Shown here: positions 25,362 through 32,875 of the stretch, piece after piece
How the letters are laid out: each line of letters begins with the position of its first letter
Numbering within the stretch: the first letter of the stretch is position 1
DNA from: an uncultured Lachnospiraceae bacterium
GTDB lineage: Bacteria > Bacillota > Clostridia > Lachnospirales > Lachnospiraceae
Direction of reading: 5' to 3'
Length of the DNA stretch: 64,000 nucleotides
NCBI GenBank assembly: GCA_905235745.1
Contig: CAJOMN010000001.1
Span: 186,001 to 250,000, forward strand
Translations under genes and position numbers: made by a program
Notes under the pieces: model-generated
The model's database searches: none
Told to the model about the DNA's origin: nothing
What the model saw: only the letters and a program-made list of their open reading frames with translations

Positions 25362-25595
25362 CTATCCGCGCAACCTGTTGGTCTCATATTTCTCTCTTGC
25401 AAGCAGTGTGCGAAGTATCTTCGAACTTATCTCTTCTGCGTCCCCCGCTGTATCAAGGTCAAGAGATGCCGCCGCAAACTTGAGTGTTTCAGTATCCGCA
25501 GTTTTCTTCATATCATAGAATATATCAAGCTTTTCCGATATGGAGCCGGCATCAAGAAACGCCTCAAGGAGCGGATCGATATCATACTCTCTCAT
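25362..25595 (-). CDS. Hypothetical 77-residue protein
   Basis: A small acidic helical protein (starts MREYDIDPLLEAFLDA) with GGGAG before the ATG. It lies 48 nt upstream of the glyA start and just after the chemoreceptor terminator, so it is probably the first gene of the glyA operon. No signal peptide, Cys or known motif. I do not recognise the family. Confidence 0.65.
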   Translation of the reverse strand: MREYDIDPLLEAFLDAGSISEKLDIFYDMKKTADTETLKFAAASLDLDTAGDAEEISSKILRTLLAREKYETNRLRG

Positions 25596-25606
25596 GATTT
25601 TCTCCC

Positions 25607-25633
25607 TAAAAAGGCAGCGGCGATGCCGCTGCC
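25607..25633 (-). terminator. Intrinsic terminator of the chemoreceptor gene
   Basis: On the minus strand GGCAGCGGC (25625-25633), a 3-nt loop and GCCGCTGCC (25613-25621) form a perfect 9-bp stem followed by TTTTTA. It lies 26 nt after the chemoreceptor stop and 12 nt before the next start. Confidence 0.88.
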
Positions 25634-25658
25634 TTTACCTTTAATATGACCGTTATGA

Positions 25659-27335
25659 TCAGAATGTGAACTTTCCGACCGCTTCAACAAGACTATCCGC
25701 AATACCGTTCATTCCTTCGGAGTCGTCGCTGATCAGTCTGATATTGCCGGCAATGCTCTCCATCGAAGCCGTAACTTCCTCGGTGCTTGCAGCGTTCTCC
25801 TGGGAAATGGCCGACAGGTCGCTGACATTTTCGACGATGACCGACTTGATATTCTCAAGGCTCTCCGTCTGCGATGAGATCCCTCTGATATCCTCAACGG
25901 AATTGGTGATCTCCGTATTAAGTATATCGAATCTCTTCTTCGTCTCCGACAGTATCTCCTGTTCCTCATTGATCGCCGTTTCAACCGATTCGGAAGCGGC
26001 TACGCTCTGCTCGGACTGCCTTGTAAGTTCATCTATTATCGATCTGATCTCAGCCGTTGACTCGGCAGACTGATTGGCAAGATTTCCTATGCTCTCGGCA
26101 ACTACCGCAAATCCCTTGCCCATCTCACCGGCACGGGCCGCTTCTATGGAAGCATTGAGGGCGAGAAGGTTAGTCTGGTTCGCAATATCGGATATCATTC
26201 CTACAGCGCCGGTAATACGGTTGATAGCTTCATTGGTATCGACAACCTGCGACTTGATCCCGACAACGGCTTCCTTTGTCGTATCCGACGATCTTTCAAG
26301 ATTGTTGATATATCCGTACGCTTCATTATTGGCCTGCTGCATGGCTGATGCGGAATTGGACAGAAGGTCAACAGACTCTACGACGCTGTTGATAAGTCCG
26401 CCCATCTCGATAACCTGTTCATTGATATTCTGAACATTCTGCGCCATTGAAGTTGCACCGTCGGCAAGCTCGGCGATCGCCGAATTGATCTGTTCCGTCG
26501 ACGAATTGCTCTGCTCCGAAAGCTCGGCAACATCTTTGACTCTCTGTGCAAGATCATTTGTATTGGTTCTGATGTTCTCAAGCGTTCTGCGGATGTTCTG
26601 CCTCAGGCTCTTATATGATTCGATAAGGCTGGATGTCTCCGCAAGCGCAGATGCCGTTTCGGAAGATGTGGCAAAATCACCGTTCGCGATAGTCTCAAGG
26701 CTGCTCGCGGTCGCTCTTAACGGAGCGGACACCTTCTTGGCCAGGAGAATGACTATCACTGTAAATAATACCAGAAGTACAGCAGCCATTATTATCGAAA
26801 CCATTATGATTCTGTTCCTTGCCGATGCCAGATCCTCTCTCGGTGTTCCGGCAAACGACATTCCTATCACATTATTGCTACCGTCAACAAGGGGCAGATA
26901 TACAACATAATAGTCTCTTCCCGCCACCTGCGTATTGTCGTTGATATAATTGTTCCCCGCACTGACCGTCTGCCATATTCCGTCCGCTGCCTGGGTGCCT
27001 TCGTTACGCTCTCCCTTATCGTTGAGAACGGATGTGCAGAATCTCGTATCACCTATGAATACCGTCAGGTCTACATTGTTAACCTTCTGGCTGTCAATGT
27101 AATCAGGATCGTATGTTACCTCCGTTGCACCCTCCTTAAGTTCGTACTCAGAGTAGAACTTCAGTCCCTGGGCTGCGACCATCAGCTCGTCCTCGATCTT
27201 TCCTTCAAGGCTGTTCGTCACAAGAATGATCGAAGTGATCGCCATTGCAACAAGACCGATAGCAAGCGGAATCAGGCTGAGCATCAGCATCATCCTGTTC
27301 ATATTCAATGCTTTTTTCTTATTACTACTCTCCAT
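25659..27335 (-). CDS. Methyl-accepting chemotaxis protein
   Basis: A 558-residue transmembrane chemoreceptor. TM1 lies at about 14-42, followed by an extracellular Cache-type sensor at about 43-170 ([20 protein letters not shown] ... [15 protein letters not shown] ... [18 protein letters not shown]). TM2 ([20 protein letters not shown]), a HAMP linker, a long methylation coiled coil and the conserved signalling tip ([26 protein letters not shown]) follow. The sensor resembles single-Cache domains for small ligands. Its ligand is unknown, and no che or flagellar genes are nearby. It has its own promoter and terminator. Confidence 0.94.
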   Translation of the reverse strand: MESSNKKKALNMNRMMLMLSLIPLAIGLVAMAITSIILVTNSLEGKIEDELMVAAQGLKFYSEYELKEGATEVTYDPDYIDSQKVNNVDLTVFIGDTRFCTSVLNDKGERNEGTQAADGIWQTVSAGNNYINDNTQVAGRDYYVVYLPLVDGSNNVIGMSFAGTPREDLASARNRIIMVSIIMAAVLLVLFTVIVILLAKKVSAPLRATASSLETIANGDFATSSETASALAETSSLIESYKSLRQNIRRTLENIRTNTNDLAQRVKDVAELSEQSNSSTEQINSAIAELADGATSMAQNVQNINEQVIEMGGLINSVVESVDLLSNSASAMQQANNEAYGYINNLERSSDTTKEAVVGIKSQVVDTNEAINRITGAVGMISDIANQTNLLALNASIEAARAGEMGKGFAVVAESIGNLANQSAESTAEIRSIIDELTRQSEQSVAASESVETAINEEQEILSETKKRFDILNTEITNSVEDIRGISSQTESLENIKSVIVENVSDLSAISQENAASTEEVTASMESIAGNIRLISDDSEGMNGIADSLVEAVGKFTF

Positions 27336-27396
27336 ATTAGTCCCTTTCCGTGCGTTTGCGGACGCACCCCCCCTCTGTAAATATCTATACTTAATT

Positions 27397-27426
27397 ATAA
27401 TATAGATAAATATAAAATTATGTCAA
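27397..27426 (-). promoter_or_regulatory. Sigma-A-like promoter of the chemoreceptor gene
   Basis: Minus-strand TTGACA (27421-27426), an 18-nt spacer, TATTAT (27397-27402) in a strongly A+T-rich region. A 60-nt leader follows with a small hairpin (GTGCGT/ACGCAC) and a run of Gs before the start codon. Such A+T tracts are also common before motility genes, but no sigma-D elements are apparent. Confidence 0.7.
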
Positions 27427-27603
27427 TTATTTTATCATATATATACATTTTTTTGTATATTTTATGTATTTTTTATTAGAAAAATTTTTTCACTTCTTTT
27501 CCGGTTTAAGTGCGGCCGCTGTGATCATATGATATACTGTAGTGCAGGGCAAGCGACTATCGTAAATGACGTTTGCGATAATAAAATAAAGCACAATATA
27601 ATT

Positions 27604-28587
27604 ATGAAATCACTCGAATCCGACATCAAGAATAAAATATACAAAAACCTTTACGTCCTGTATGGCCCCCAGAGCTACAACAGAAAACGTTACGTGAAGG
27701 CTCTCGTCGATCTGTTCGCTCCGGGCGCAGACTCAATGAATCTCACATATTACTATGGCCCGAAGATTGATATAAGGGAGGTCATCGACCTGGCAGAGAC
27801 GATGCCGTTTATGTCCGACAAAAGAGTCATCGTCCTGGAAGATACAGGCCTGTTTACGGTCTCATGTGATGAGCTTGCGGACTATATACCGGATATTTGC
27901 GAGACCTGCTGCATGATTTTTTCTGAAGATAAGATAGATATGCGTCTCAAACAGACTAAGGCCGCAAAAGCAAAGGGCACCGTCGCGGAGTTTGCGGATC
28001 TGTCCGAAGCGCAGCTGCGTGATCACATAATGAAGAGACTCGGACGTGAGCACCGGCCTATCACCGCAAATGCGCTTGAACTGTTCATGCAAAGATGCGG
28101 TGACGATCTGTGGCAGGTATCCAATGAACTGGAGAAGGTCATCTCATATACTTTCAAAAAAGACGGGATACGTCCGGAGGATGTCGAGGCGGTAATGCCC
28201 CCGCTTCCGGAAGATAAGATATTTGTCATGATAGACGCGATCCTTGCGCACGATACTCATAAGGCAGTCCGCCTCTATGCCGATCTTCTGTCACTTCGAA
28301 ACGAACCGGTCGCAATGTTATCTCTTCTGCGTGAACAGCTTCGCCTTACCCTTCACGCGAAAGAACTTGCCGACGAGGGAGTATCGGCAAAAGATGCCGC
28401 ACAACTGCTCGGCATGAGGGAGACGCGTGTCAAAATGGCATTGCCCGCCGCGCGAAAGAGTAGTAAAATCGATCTGGAAAACAGGATCAGGATGTGTGCC
28501 GATACGGACGAGCGGATCAAAAGCGGACTCATTGACGCAAAGATCGGTGTCGAAACGCTGATAGTCGAACTGTGTAGGAGGGAATGA
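27604..28587 (+). CDS. holA: DNA polymerase III delta subunit
   Basis: A 327-residue clamp-loader subunit opening the beta clamp. I choose ATG 27604 (MKSLESDIKNKIYKNLYVLY) because family members begin close to the LYVLYGPQSYNRKRY motif. Further family features: MPFMSDKRVIVLED, LKQTKAAKAKGTVAEF, GDDLWQVSNELEKVISY, and the C-terminal helical collar (EPVAMLSLLREQLRLTLHA ... LIDAKIGVETLIVEL). Plus strand, opposite to most of the window. It is probably transcribed from the short region upstream, where a TATACT hexamer lies near 27533. Confidence 0.9.
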   Translation: MKSLESDIKNKIYKNLYVLYGPQSYNRKRYVKALVDLFAPGADSMNLTYYYGPKIDIREVIDLAETMPFMSDKRVIVLEDTGLFTVSCDELADYIPDICETCCMIFSEDKIDMRLKQTKAAKAKGTVAEFADLSEAQLRDHIMKRLGREHRPITANALELFMQRCGDDLWQVSNELEKVISYTFKKDGIRPEDVEAVMPPLPEDKIFVMIDAILAHDTHKAVRLYADLLSLRNEPVAMLSLLREQLRLTLHAKELADEGVSAKDAAQLLGMRETRVKMALPAARKSSKIDLENRIRMCADTDERIKSGLIDAKIGVETLIVELCRRE

Positions 28588-28588
28588 A

Positions 28589-28930
28589 ATGGCTGATTTT
28601 ACGGAAAAAGTAAGCGAAGTGATAACGAAAGTTGCCGACAAGGCAAGCGAGTACGGTGAGATTGCCCGGCTTCAGGCACTTATCAAGACCGAAGAAGCAA
28701 AAAAACAGGAATATTATTACAAGCTCGGTAAACTGTATTATGAGCTGTACAAGGACGCACCGGCTTCGGATCTGATGGAGTATATGGCAAAGCTTGTCGC
28801 CTCCGACGAGAAGATAGCGGATTACAGGGAGGATCTGAAGGTTGCTTCATCCGGGGAATCCACAGAAGACACTTATGAAGATGTTGATGCGGATCCCGCT
28901 GATACCGCTCACCTTGATGAGACGGTATAA
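28589..28930 (+). CDS. Hypothetical helical protein (113 aa)
   Basis: It starts 1 nt after the holA stop with GTAGGAGGGAATGAA upstream, clearly co-translated with holA. The first 75 residues are amphipathic helices (EKVSEVITKVADKASEYGEI ... KKQEYYYKLGKLYYELYKDAP) and the last 35 are acidic and disordered. It resembles short proteins annotated as hypothetical or zinc-ribbon-less YvlB-like in Clostridia, but I cannot name it. Its 3' end overlaps the convergent SGNH gene by 22 nt. Confidence 0.75.
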   Translation: MADFTEKVSEVITKVADKASEYGEIARLQALIKTEEAKKQEYYYKLGKLYYELYKDAPASDLMEYMAKLVASDEKIADYREDLKVASSGESTEDTYEDVDADPADTAHLDETV

Positions 28931-29889
28931 CTGAATATATTGTTATATTTCTGTTCGGAACGGCTGGCGGTAATGCTGCGCATGAGCGTAACCTCATCCG
29001 GGACGTTCAGCAGTTCGTATTTTTTCTGTTCTTCGAGAGCGGCAGCAGCCTGTCGCTCTTTTTCTATCTGCTCCTCCTGCATTTTCCGCTTCTGTATGTT
29101 CATCTCGGCCATTCTCCTGTCATGCCCGGCGCGCTCTGCCACTCTTTCCAGTTCGGCCTGCTCTGCCCTTAATACATCCTGCGCCGCTATAAAGCCCGAT
29201 ATAAATGTCCTTACCGTATCCGCCCATATCCCGTATGCACTGTTTGTAAGATGACAGCTTCCGTCCGAGCAGTATCCGGAGGCAAGATATCCGTCCGCGT
29301 CCTTGAGCGGGGATGAGATATCGAGATAAAACATATTGGGAAAGAGTGCGCAGTAGCTTTCCGTGTATGCATTAAAGTCATTTATCTTGTCATTGTTAAC
29401 ATTGCTTGACGGTCTTGACGGCGGACAGCTTTCTATGAATATCGTGACCGACGGATTATCGGCGATAATTCCCTCAATATATGCCTGGTATTGTCCGAAG
29501 GCAGACTCGGCGGATGCCGAACCGACAAGGTCGTTCGTTCCCATGCATATGAACACATACTCGGCGCCGCACTCCTTTATCGCATCCTTTGCCCGCATCG
29601 GAACCCCGTTCAGCTTCGGAATGAACTTCCCGGTTCCCTTTTCATCGGCGTGGAACGAATAGCTCACTCTTGTAAGCATCGTCGCATCGCCAAGAGGCTC
29701 TTTTTCTTTGTATTCATTATATAAGGCCAGTCCATCCCCGACCGAATTGCCGATAAAGGCACTCCTCGCCCAAAAATCATCAAGCGGCTCCGCGCAATAG
29801 GCCGGAACCGGATGTATGCAATATATAATAAAGGTCATTACCGCGCAGGCGATGATGAGTGCTGATTTCGTGACTTTTCCCGATCTCAT
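28909..29889 (-). CDS. Secreted SGNH/GDSL hydrolase with coiled-coil tail
   Basis: A 326-residue protein with signal peptide (ALIIACAVMTFIIYC ... AYCAE). SGNH blocks: Ser as GNS in AFIGNSVGDGLALY, Asn in ICMGTNDLVG, and the C-terminal Asp/His in SDGSCHLTNSAYG. After the domain, about 60 residues form a highly charged coiled coil (LRAEQAELERVAERAGHDRR ... QEEQIEKERQAAAALEEQKK). Exported esterase or transacylase; substrate unknown. Its 3' end overlaps the holA-operon gene convergently, and upstream is the AmmeMemoRadiSam pair, 3 nt away. Confidence 0.85.
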   Translation of the reverse strand: MRSGKVTKSALIIACAVMTFIIYCIHPVPAYCAEPLDDFWARSAFIGNSVGDGLALYNEYKEKEPLGDATMLTRVSYSFHADEKGTGKFIPKLNGVPMRAKDAIKECGAEYVFICMGTNDLVGSASAESAFGQYQAYIEGIIADNPSVTIFIESCPPSRPSSNVNNDKINDFNAYTESYCALFPNMFYLDISSPLKDADGYLASGYCSDGSCHLTNSAYGIWADTVRTFISGFIAAQDVLRAEQAELERVAERAGHDRRMAEMNIQKRKMQEEQIEKERQAAAALEEQKKYELLNVPDEVTLMRSITASRSEQKYNNIFSYTVSSR

Positions 29890-29892
29890 GAT

Positions 29893-30708
29893 CTACACAT
29901 TTCCCAGATATACATATTGAAGCGCGTCCTGTGCAATCTCCTTAAAAGCATATAACGTATCAAGTGCGGTAGGCGGCGTATCCTTCATGGTGCCTGCCGG
30001 GAAGAACCTTGTAATATGAAGGACGATGGAAGGGTCAACCGATGATATAAAATCAACGATACGCCTGAAATCATCCTCCACGTCATTAAATCCCGGAACG
30101 ACAAGCGTGGTGATCTCAACGTGCCTTCCGTATCCTGCCGCGCTTTTGATATTGTCCTTAATAACGCCGATATCGCCGCCGATCGATTCGTATTGTGCGG
30201 CAATGCCGGTCTTCAGATCGATGTTGTACGCATCGATATACTCAAGAAGAGTGCGAAAACGATCCGGCGACAGCATCCCGTTCGTCACCATGACATTAAC
30301 GAGGCCTCTTCCGGCAGCAAGTTCTGCACAGTCCCTGACATATTCATAACCTACCGAAGGCTCGTTATACGTATAGGCGATCCCGATATTACCGCGATCC
30401 TTCGTCTCAAGCGCAATGTCAATAAGTTCCCCGGGAGTCAGTACATCCGCCTCGACAACTCCGCGTGAAATGGAATCGTTCTGACACCACATGCAGTGCA
30501 TGTTGCATCCGTACGAGCCTGCGGACAAAATCATCGAGCCCGGGTGAAAATGCGCCAGCGGCTTCTTCTCGACAGGATCAAGGGCAAGTGACGTGATGCG
30601 CCCGTAATTGCCGCATTCCACCTTTCCGTCCCGGCAGCTCCTGGCATGACATATTCCGGTCGCTCCCCCGGAAAGTTCGCAGTTATGGGGGCAGTTATTA
30701 CATATCAT
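29893..30708 (-). CDS. amrS: AmmeMemoRadiSam system radical SAM enzyme
   Basis: A 271-residue radical SAM protein. The N-terminus has a Cys cluster (MICNNCPHNCELS ... GICHARSC), and the SAM-binding [4Fe-4S] motif is CNMHCMWC in SYGCNMHCMWCQND. AYTYNEPSVGYEYV and MVTNGMLSP are typical of the AmmeMemoRadiSam/PflA-like enzymes. It overlaps the Memo-AMMECR1 fusion by 4 nt. The system is widespread in anaerobes and archaea; no substrate or product is established to my knowledge, though a radical-generated modification is expected. Confidence 0.92.
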   Translation of the reverse strand: MICNNCPHNCELSGGATGICHARSCRDGKVECGNYGRITSLALDPVEKKPLAHFHPGSMILSAGSYGCNMHCMWCQNDSISRGVVEADVLTPGELIDIALETKDRGNIGIAYTYNEPSVGYEYVRDCAELAAGRGLVNVMVTNGMLSPDRFRTLLEYIDAYNIDLKTGIAAQYESIGGDIGVIKDNIKSAAGYGRHVEITTLVVPGFNDVEDDFRRIVDFISSVDPSIVLHITRFFPAGTMKDTPPTALDTLYAFKEIAQDALQYVYLGNV

Positions 30709-32018
30709 GTGTGCCTCTCCACAGTGAACCTTTCAATATCGATATCCTCCGCCGGACCTATTCCGCCTTTACGGCGGGCGATATCGATCTGTTCGGCTAC
30801 CGAATCCACTCCTTCCAGATTCGGCAGCAGCAGCCCGCGCCGTCTTCCACAAGACACTATGACACCGTATCTCTTCTCGTCAAGCTGCGAAATATCGGCT
30901 GCCGAAGGCTCGCCCATGACATCTACGGTATATTCGAGTTCCCCGAGCTCTTCCGCCGTTACCGGAGAAAATCTCGGATCGCATGTCCCCGCGCTTATCG
31001 CAAGGGCGCACGTTTCCCTGAACGTATCCTCATATGAGGGAAGTATCGTCCCTATGCAGCCCCTCAGTTCCCCTCTCTTCTTGATGCAGACGAACACTCC
31101 GGCCTTTTCTTTCGTAAAGAAGGCGGGAAAGCCCACAGAATCCTTGTCACTTAATTCTCTGCCTTCTGTAATGTACGTTTCAAGCGAGGTCTTCGCCAGC
31201 CTGACGTACCAGTTCTCGCATCCGAATATACAGATGGCGTATCCTACTCCGAACACGCCTTCATATGATTGAAAATCAGGTGTTATCTTATAATCCTGCA
31301 GCGCTCCAGCAAGCATCACAAAGCCGGGGTAACCGCAATTGGCCGAAAGATCATTGATCTTCTTGTCGATATGGGTGAAATCCTCAAGCTTTCCGCTTTT
31401 CATAACATCTGTTACTAATCTGTCGAATTCCGGCCCTTCCTTGATATATCCGTAAGGTCCGTCCTCCCTGAGCTTATGGGACAGATCTCCGCTCGCGATG
31501 ATCACCGCCCGCCTTCCGACATGCGCTATTGCTCTCTCGATCAGATACCCCATGTCATAGAGCGTATCATCCGGCAGGAGCGACGGAGCTATGCGTACTA
31601 TTTTATACGGAGCGGTACCGTCAACGCCAAGCTTTTGGTTGACATAATATAACGGTACGACCGTTCCGTGGTCGATATTATCCGCGCCCTCTTCCGTATA
31701 GGCGGCAGGAATGCCAAACTGCACGCATAGTCCGGCTATCTCATCGGCAAGCTCCGTATCATACCGGTAATATACGCTTGGCTGCGGCGCGCCAAACTGT
31801 GCAAGGTTTCCGGTGCCTCCCTGACCCTTTGCGATGTAGAAAGCATCGCTGTACATCGGATTATGCGGGGATATTACAACTATCGTCTCCGGATCATATC
31901 CGGCGATATCTTCCGCTGCCTTTGCGAAAGCCTTCTCCGTTGCCTCTATCCTGCGTGTTTCATCTCCTCCGACCTCCGGAACAGCTATCGGCGGATGTGG
32001 AAGTATATATGCTCTCAT
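30705..32018 (-). CDS. Memo-like / AMMECR1 fusion protein
   Basis: A 437-residue fusion. Residues 1-265 are the class III extradiol-dioxygenase/Memo fold (ILPHPPIAVPEVG, VVISPHNPMYSDA, DNIDHGTVVPLYY, IIASGDLSHKL), with His residues placed as possible metal ligands. Residues 275-437 are AMMECR1 (PAFFTKEKAGVFVCI, signature RGELRGCIGTILP, ISAGTCDPRFSPV, SCGRRRGLLLPN). In many genomes these are separate proteins (AmrB and AmrA); here the fusion is translationally coupled to the radical SAM gene, giving the entire system in two genes. ATG 32018 follows GGAGATGA. Confidence 0.92.
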   Translation of the reverse strand: MRAYILPHPPIAVPEVGGDETRRIEATEKAFAKAAEDIAGYDPETIVVISPHNPMYSDAFYIAKGQGGTGNLAQFGAPQPSVYYRYDTELADEIAGLCVQFGIPAAYTEEGADNIDHGTVVPLYYVNQKLGVDGTAPYKIVRIAPSLLPDDTLYDMGYLIERAIAHVGRRAVIIASGDLSHKLREDGPYGYIKEGPEFDRLVTDVMKSGKLEDFTHIDKKINDLSANCGYPGFVMLAGALQDYKITPDFQSYEGVFGVGYAICIFGCENWYVRLAKTSLETYITEGRELSDKDSVGFPAFFTKEKAGVFVCIKKRGELRGCIGTILPSYEDTFRETCALAISAGTCDPRFSPVTAEELGELEYTVDVMGEPSAADISQLDEKRYGVIVSCGRRRGLLLPNLEGVDSVAEQIDIARRKGGIGPAEDIDIERFTVERHT

Positions 32019-32060
32019 ATTCTCATCTCCTGCATATCATTGTACAAAGAAGGCGCCCCG

Positions 32061-32627
32061 TCAGGCGCGCCTTCTCTTTCCGTATGCATCACATTCATTG
32101 ATCAGCCTGTCATATGACTTGTTAAGTGCCTTCACCATTTCGGTGTCACCGCCCGGGCAGTCCGGATGGAACATCTTCAGAAGATCCTTGTACCGTTTCT
32201 TCAGGAGGAGAATGTTATCGGCGCCCTTAAACATAATGTCGCATGCTTCGTCGGAATTAAGCATGTAGCTGTCTGCTGCCATCTCCCGAAGGCGCATCTC
32301 CTGATCCCTTACGGCGTTTTCCCTCGCGGCAAGAGCCTGCCTGTCGCGGTCAAGCTCCTCAAAACCCCGCTTTATCACATCATGCTTCTGGGCGATCAGC
32401 TCCTCTTCCCTCCGAAGCTGTTTGCCCCTGACCGCCAGATGCTCTTCATACCTGCGGTTTTCCTCGCGGGTGTTCTCCCGGTCGTTCTCAAAATCCCTCT
32501 GTTCCATCTCAAGCTCATGCCTCTCGTCGCGAAGCCTTATGCTCTCTTTGAACAGCCACAGCTTGAGCTCCTTAAGTTCACCTTCATCGGCACCCTCAAG
32601 CCGTTCGAGTAATTCATCTGTATTCAT
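32061..32627 (-). CDS. Coiled-coil protein with C-terminal J-like domain
   Basis: A 188-residue, very charged protein. Residues 10-115 form a long coiled coil (EGELKELKLWLFKESIRLRD ... EELDRDRQALAARENAVRDQ). Residues 135-180 look like a short J domain, with helix LLLKKRYKDLLKMF, the HPD tripeptide in MFHPDCPGG and a following helix (ALNKSYDRLINE). J domains stimulate DnaK ATPase. Here the order is reversed compared with DnaJ and no Zn-finger or client domain is seen, so the coiled coil probably supplies targeting or oligomerisation. Upstream is a structured intergenic region. Confidence 0.78.
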   Translation of the reverse strand: MNTDELLERLEGADEGELKELKLWLFKESIRLRDERHELEMEQRDFENDRENTREENRRYEEHLAVRGKQLRREEELIAQKHDVIKRGFEELDRDRQALAARENAVRDQEMRLREMAADSYMLNSDEACDIMFKGADNILLLKKRYKDLLKMFHPDCPGGDTEMVKALNKSYDRLINECDAYGKRRRA

Positions 32628-32655
32628 TTATATTCCCTCACTATCCTTCTTGAGA

Positions 32656-32724
32656 GCCACGCCATTAAAAGCTCGCTTCGCTCGGGCGTGGCCTACGTGC
32701 TGCAAAGTTTTCATAGAAAACTTT
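32656..32724. repeat. Two adjacent intergenic hairpins
   Basis: First hairpin: gccacgcc (32656-32663) with ggcgtggc (32685-32692), enclosing gctcgcttcgctcgg. Second: aaagttttc (32704-32712) with gaaaacttt (32716-32724). They lie in the 248-nt gap 32628-32875. A 61-codon minus-strand frame crosses both, but its composition follows the palindromes and I do not call it a gene. Repetitive-element character is likely. Confidence 0.6.
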
Positions 32725-32875
32725 ACACCACCAATTGCGAACACGTTCCCCGTGACCGTTTTCGTCCGAACAGTAAACGCATTATATCCGTTCACTATAA
32801 TAAGTACGCTCACAAATAATAAGATACCATATATTGTGCAAAAATCATATACCTAATTTTATTTTTTCTTTCACT

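Noticed and set aside
27862-28641. Long minus-strand frames inside holA
   Set aside because: Antisense frames within a clearly conserved gene on the plus strand, with no start signals.
32628-32813. 61-codon minus-strand frame before the J-domain gene
   Set aside because: GTG start, and most of its length is made of the two palindromes; repeat-derived sequence rather than a protein.
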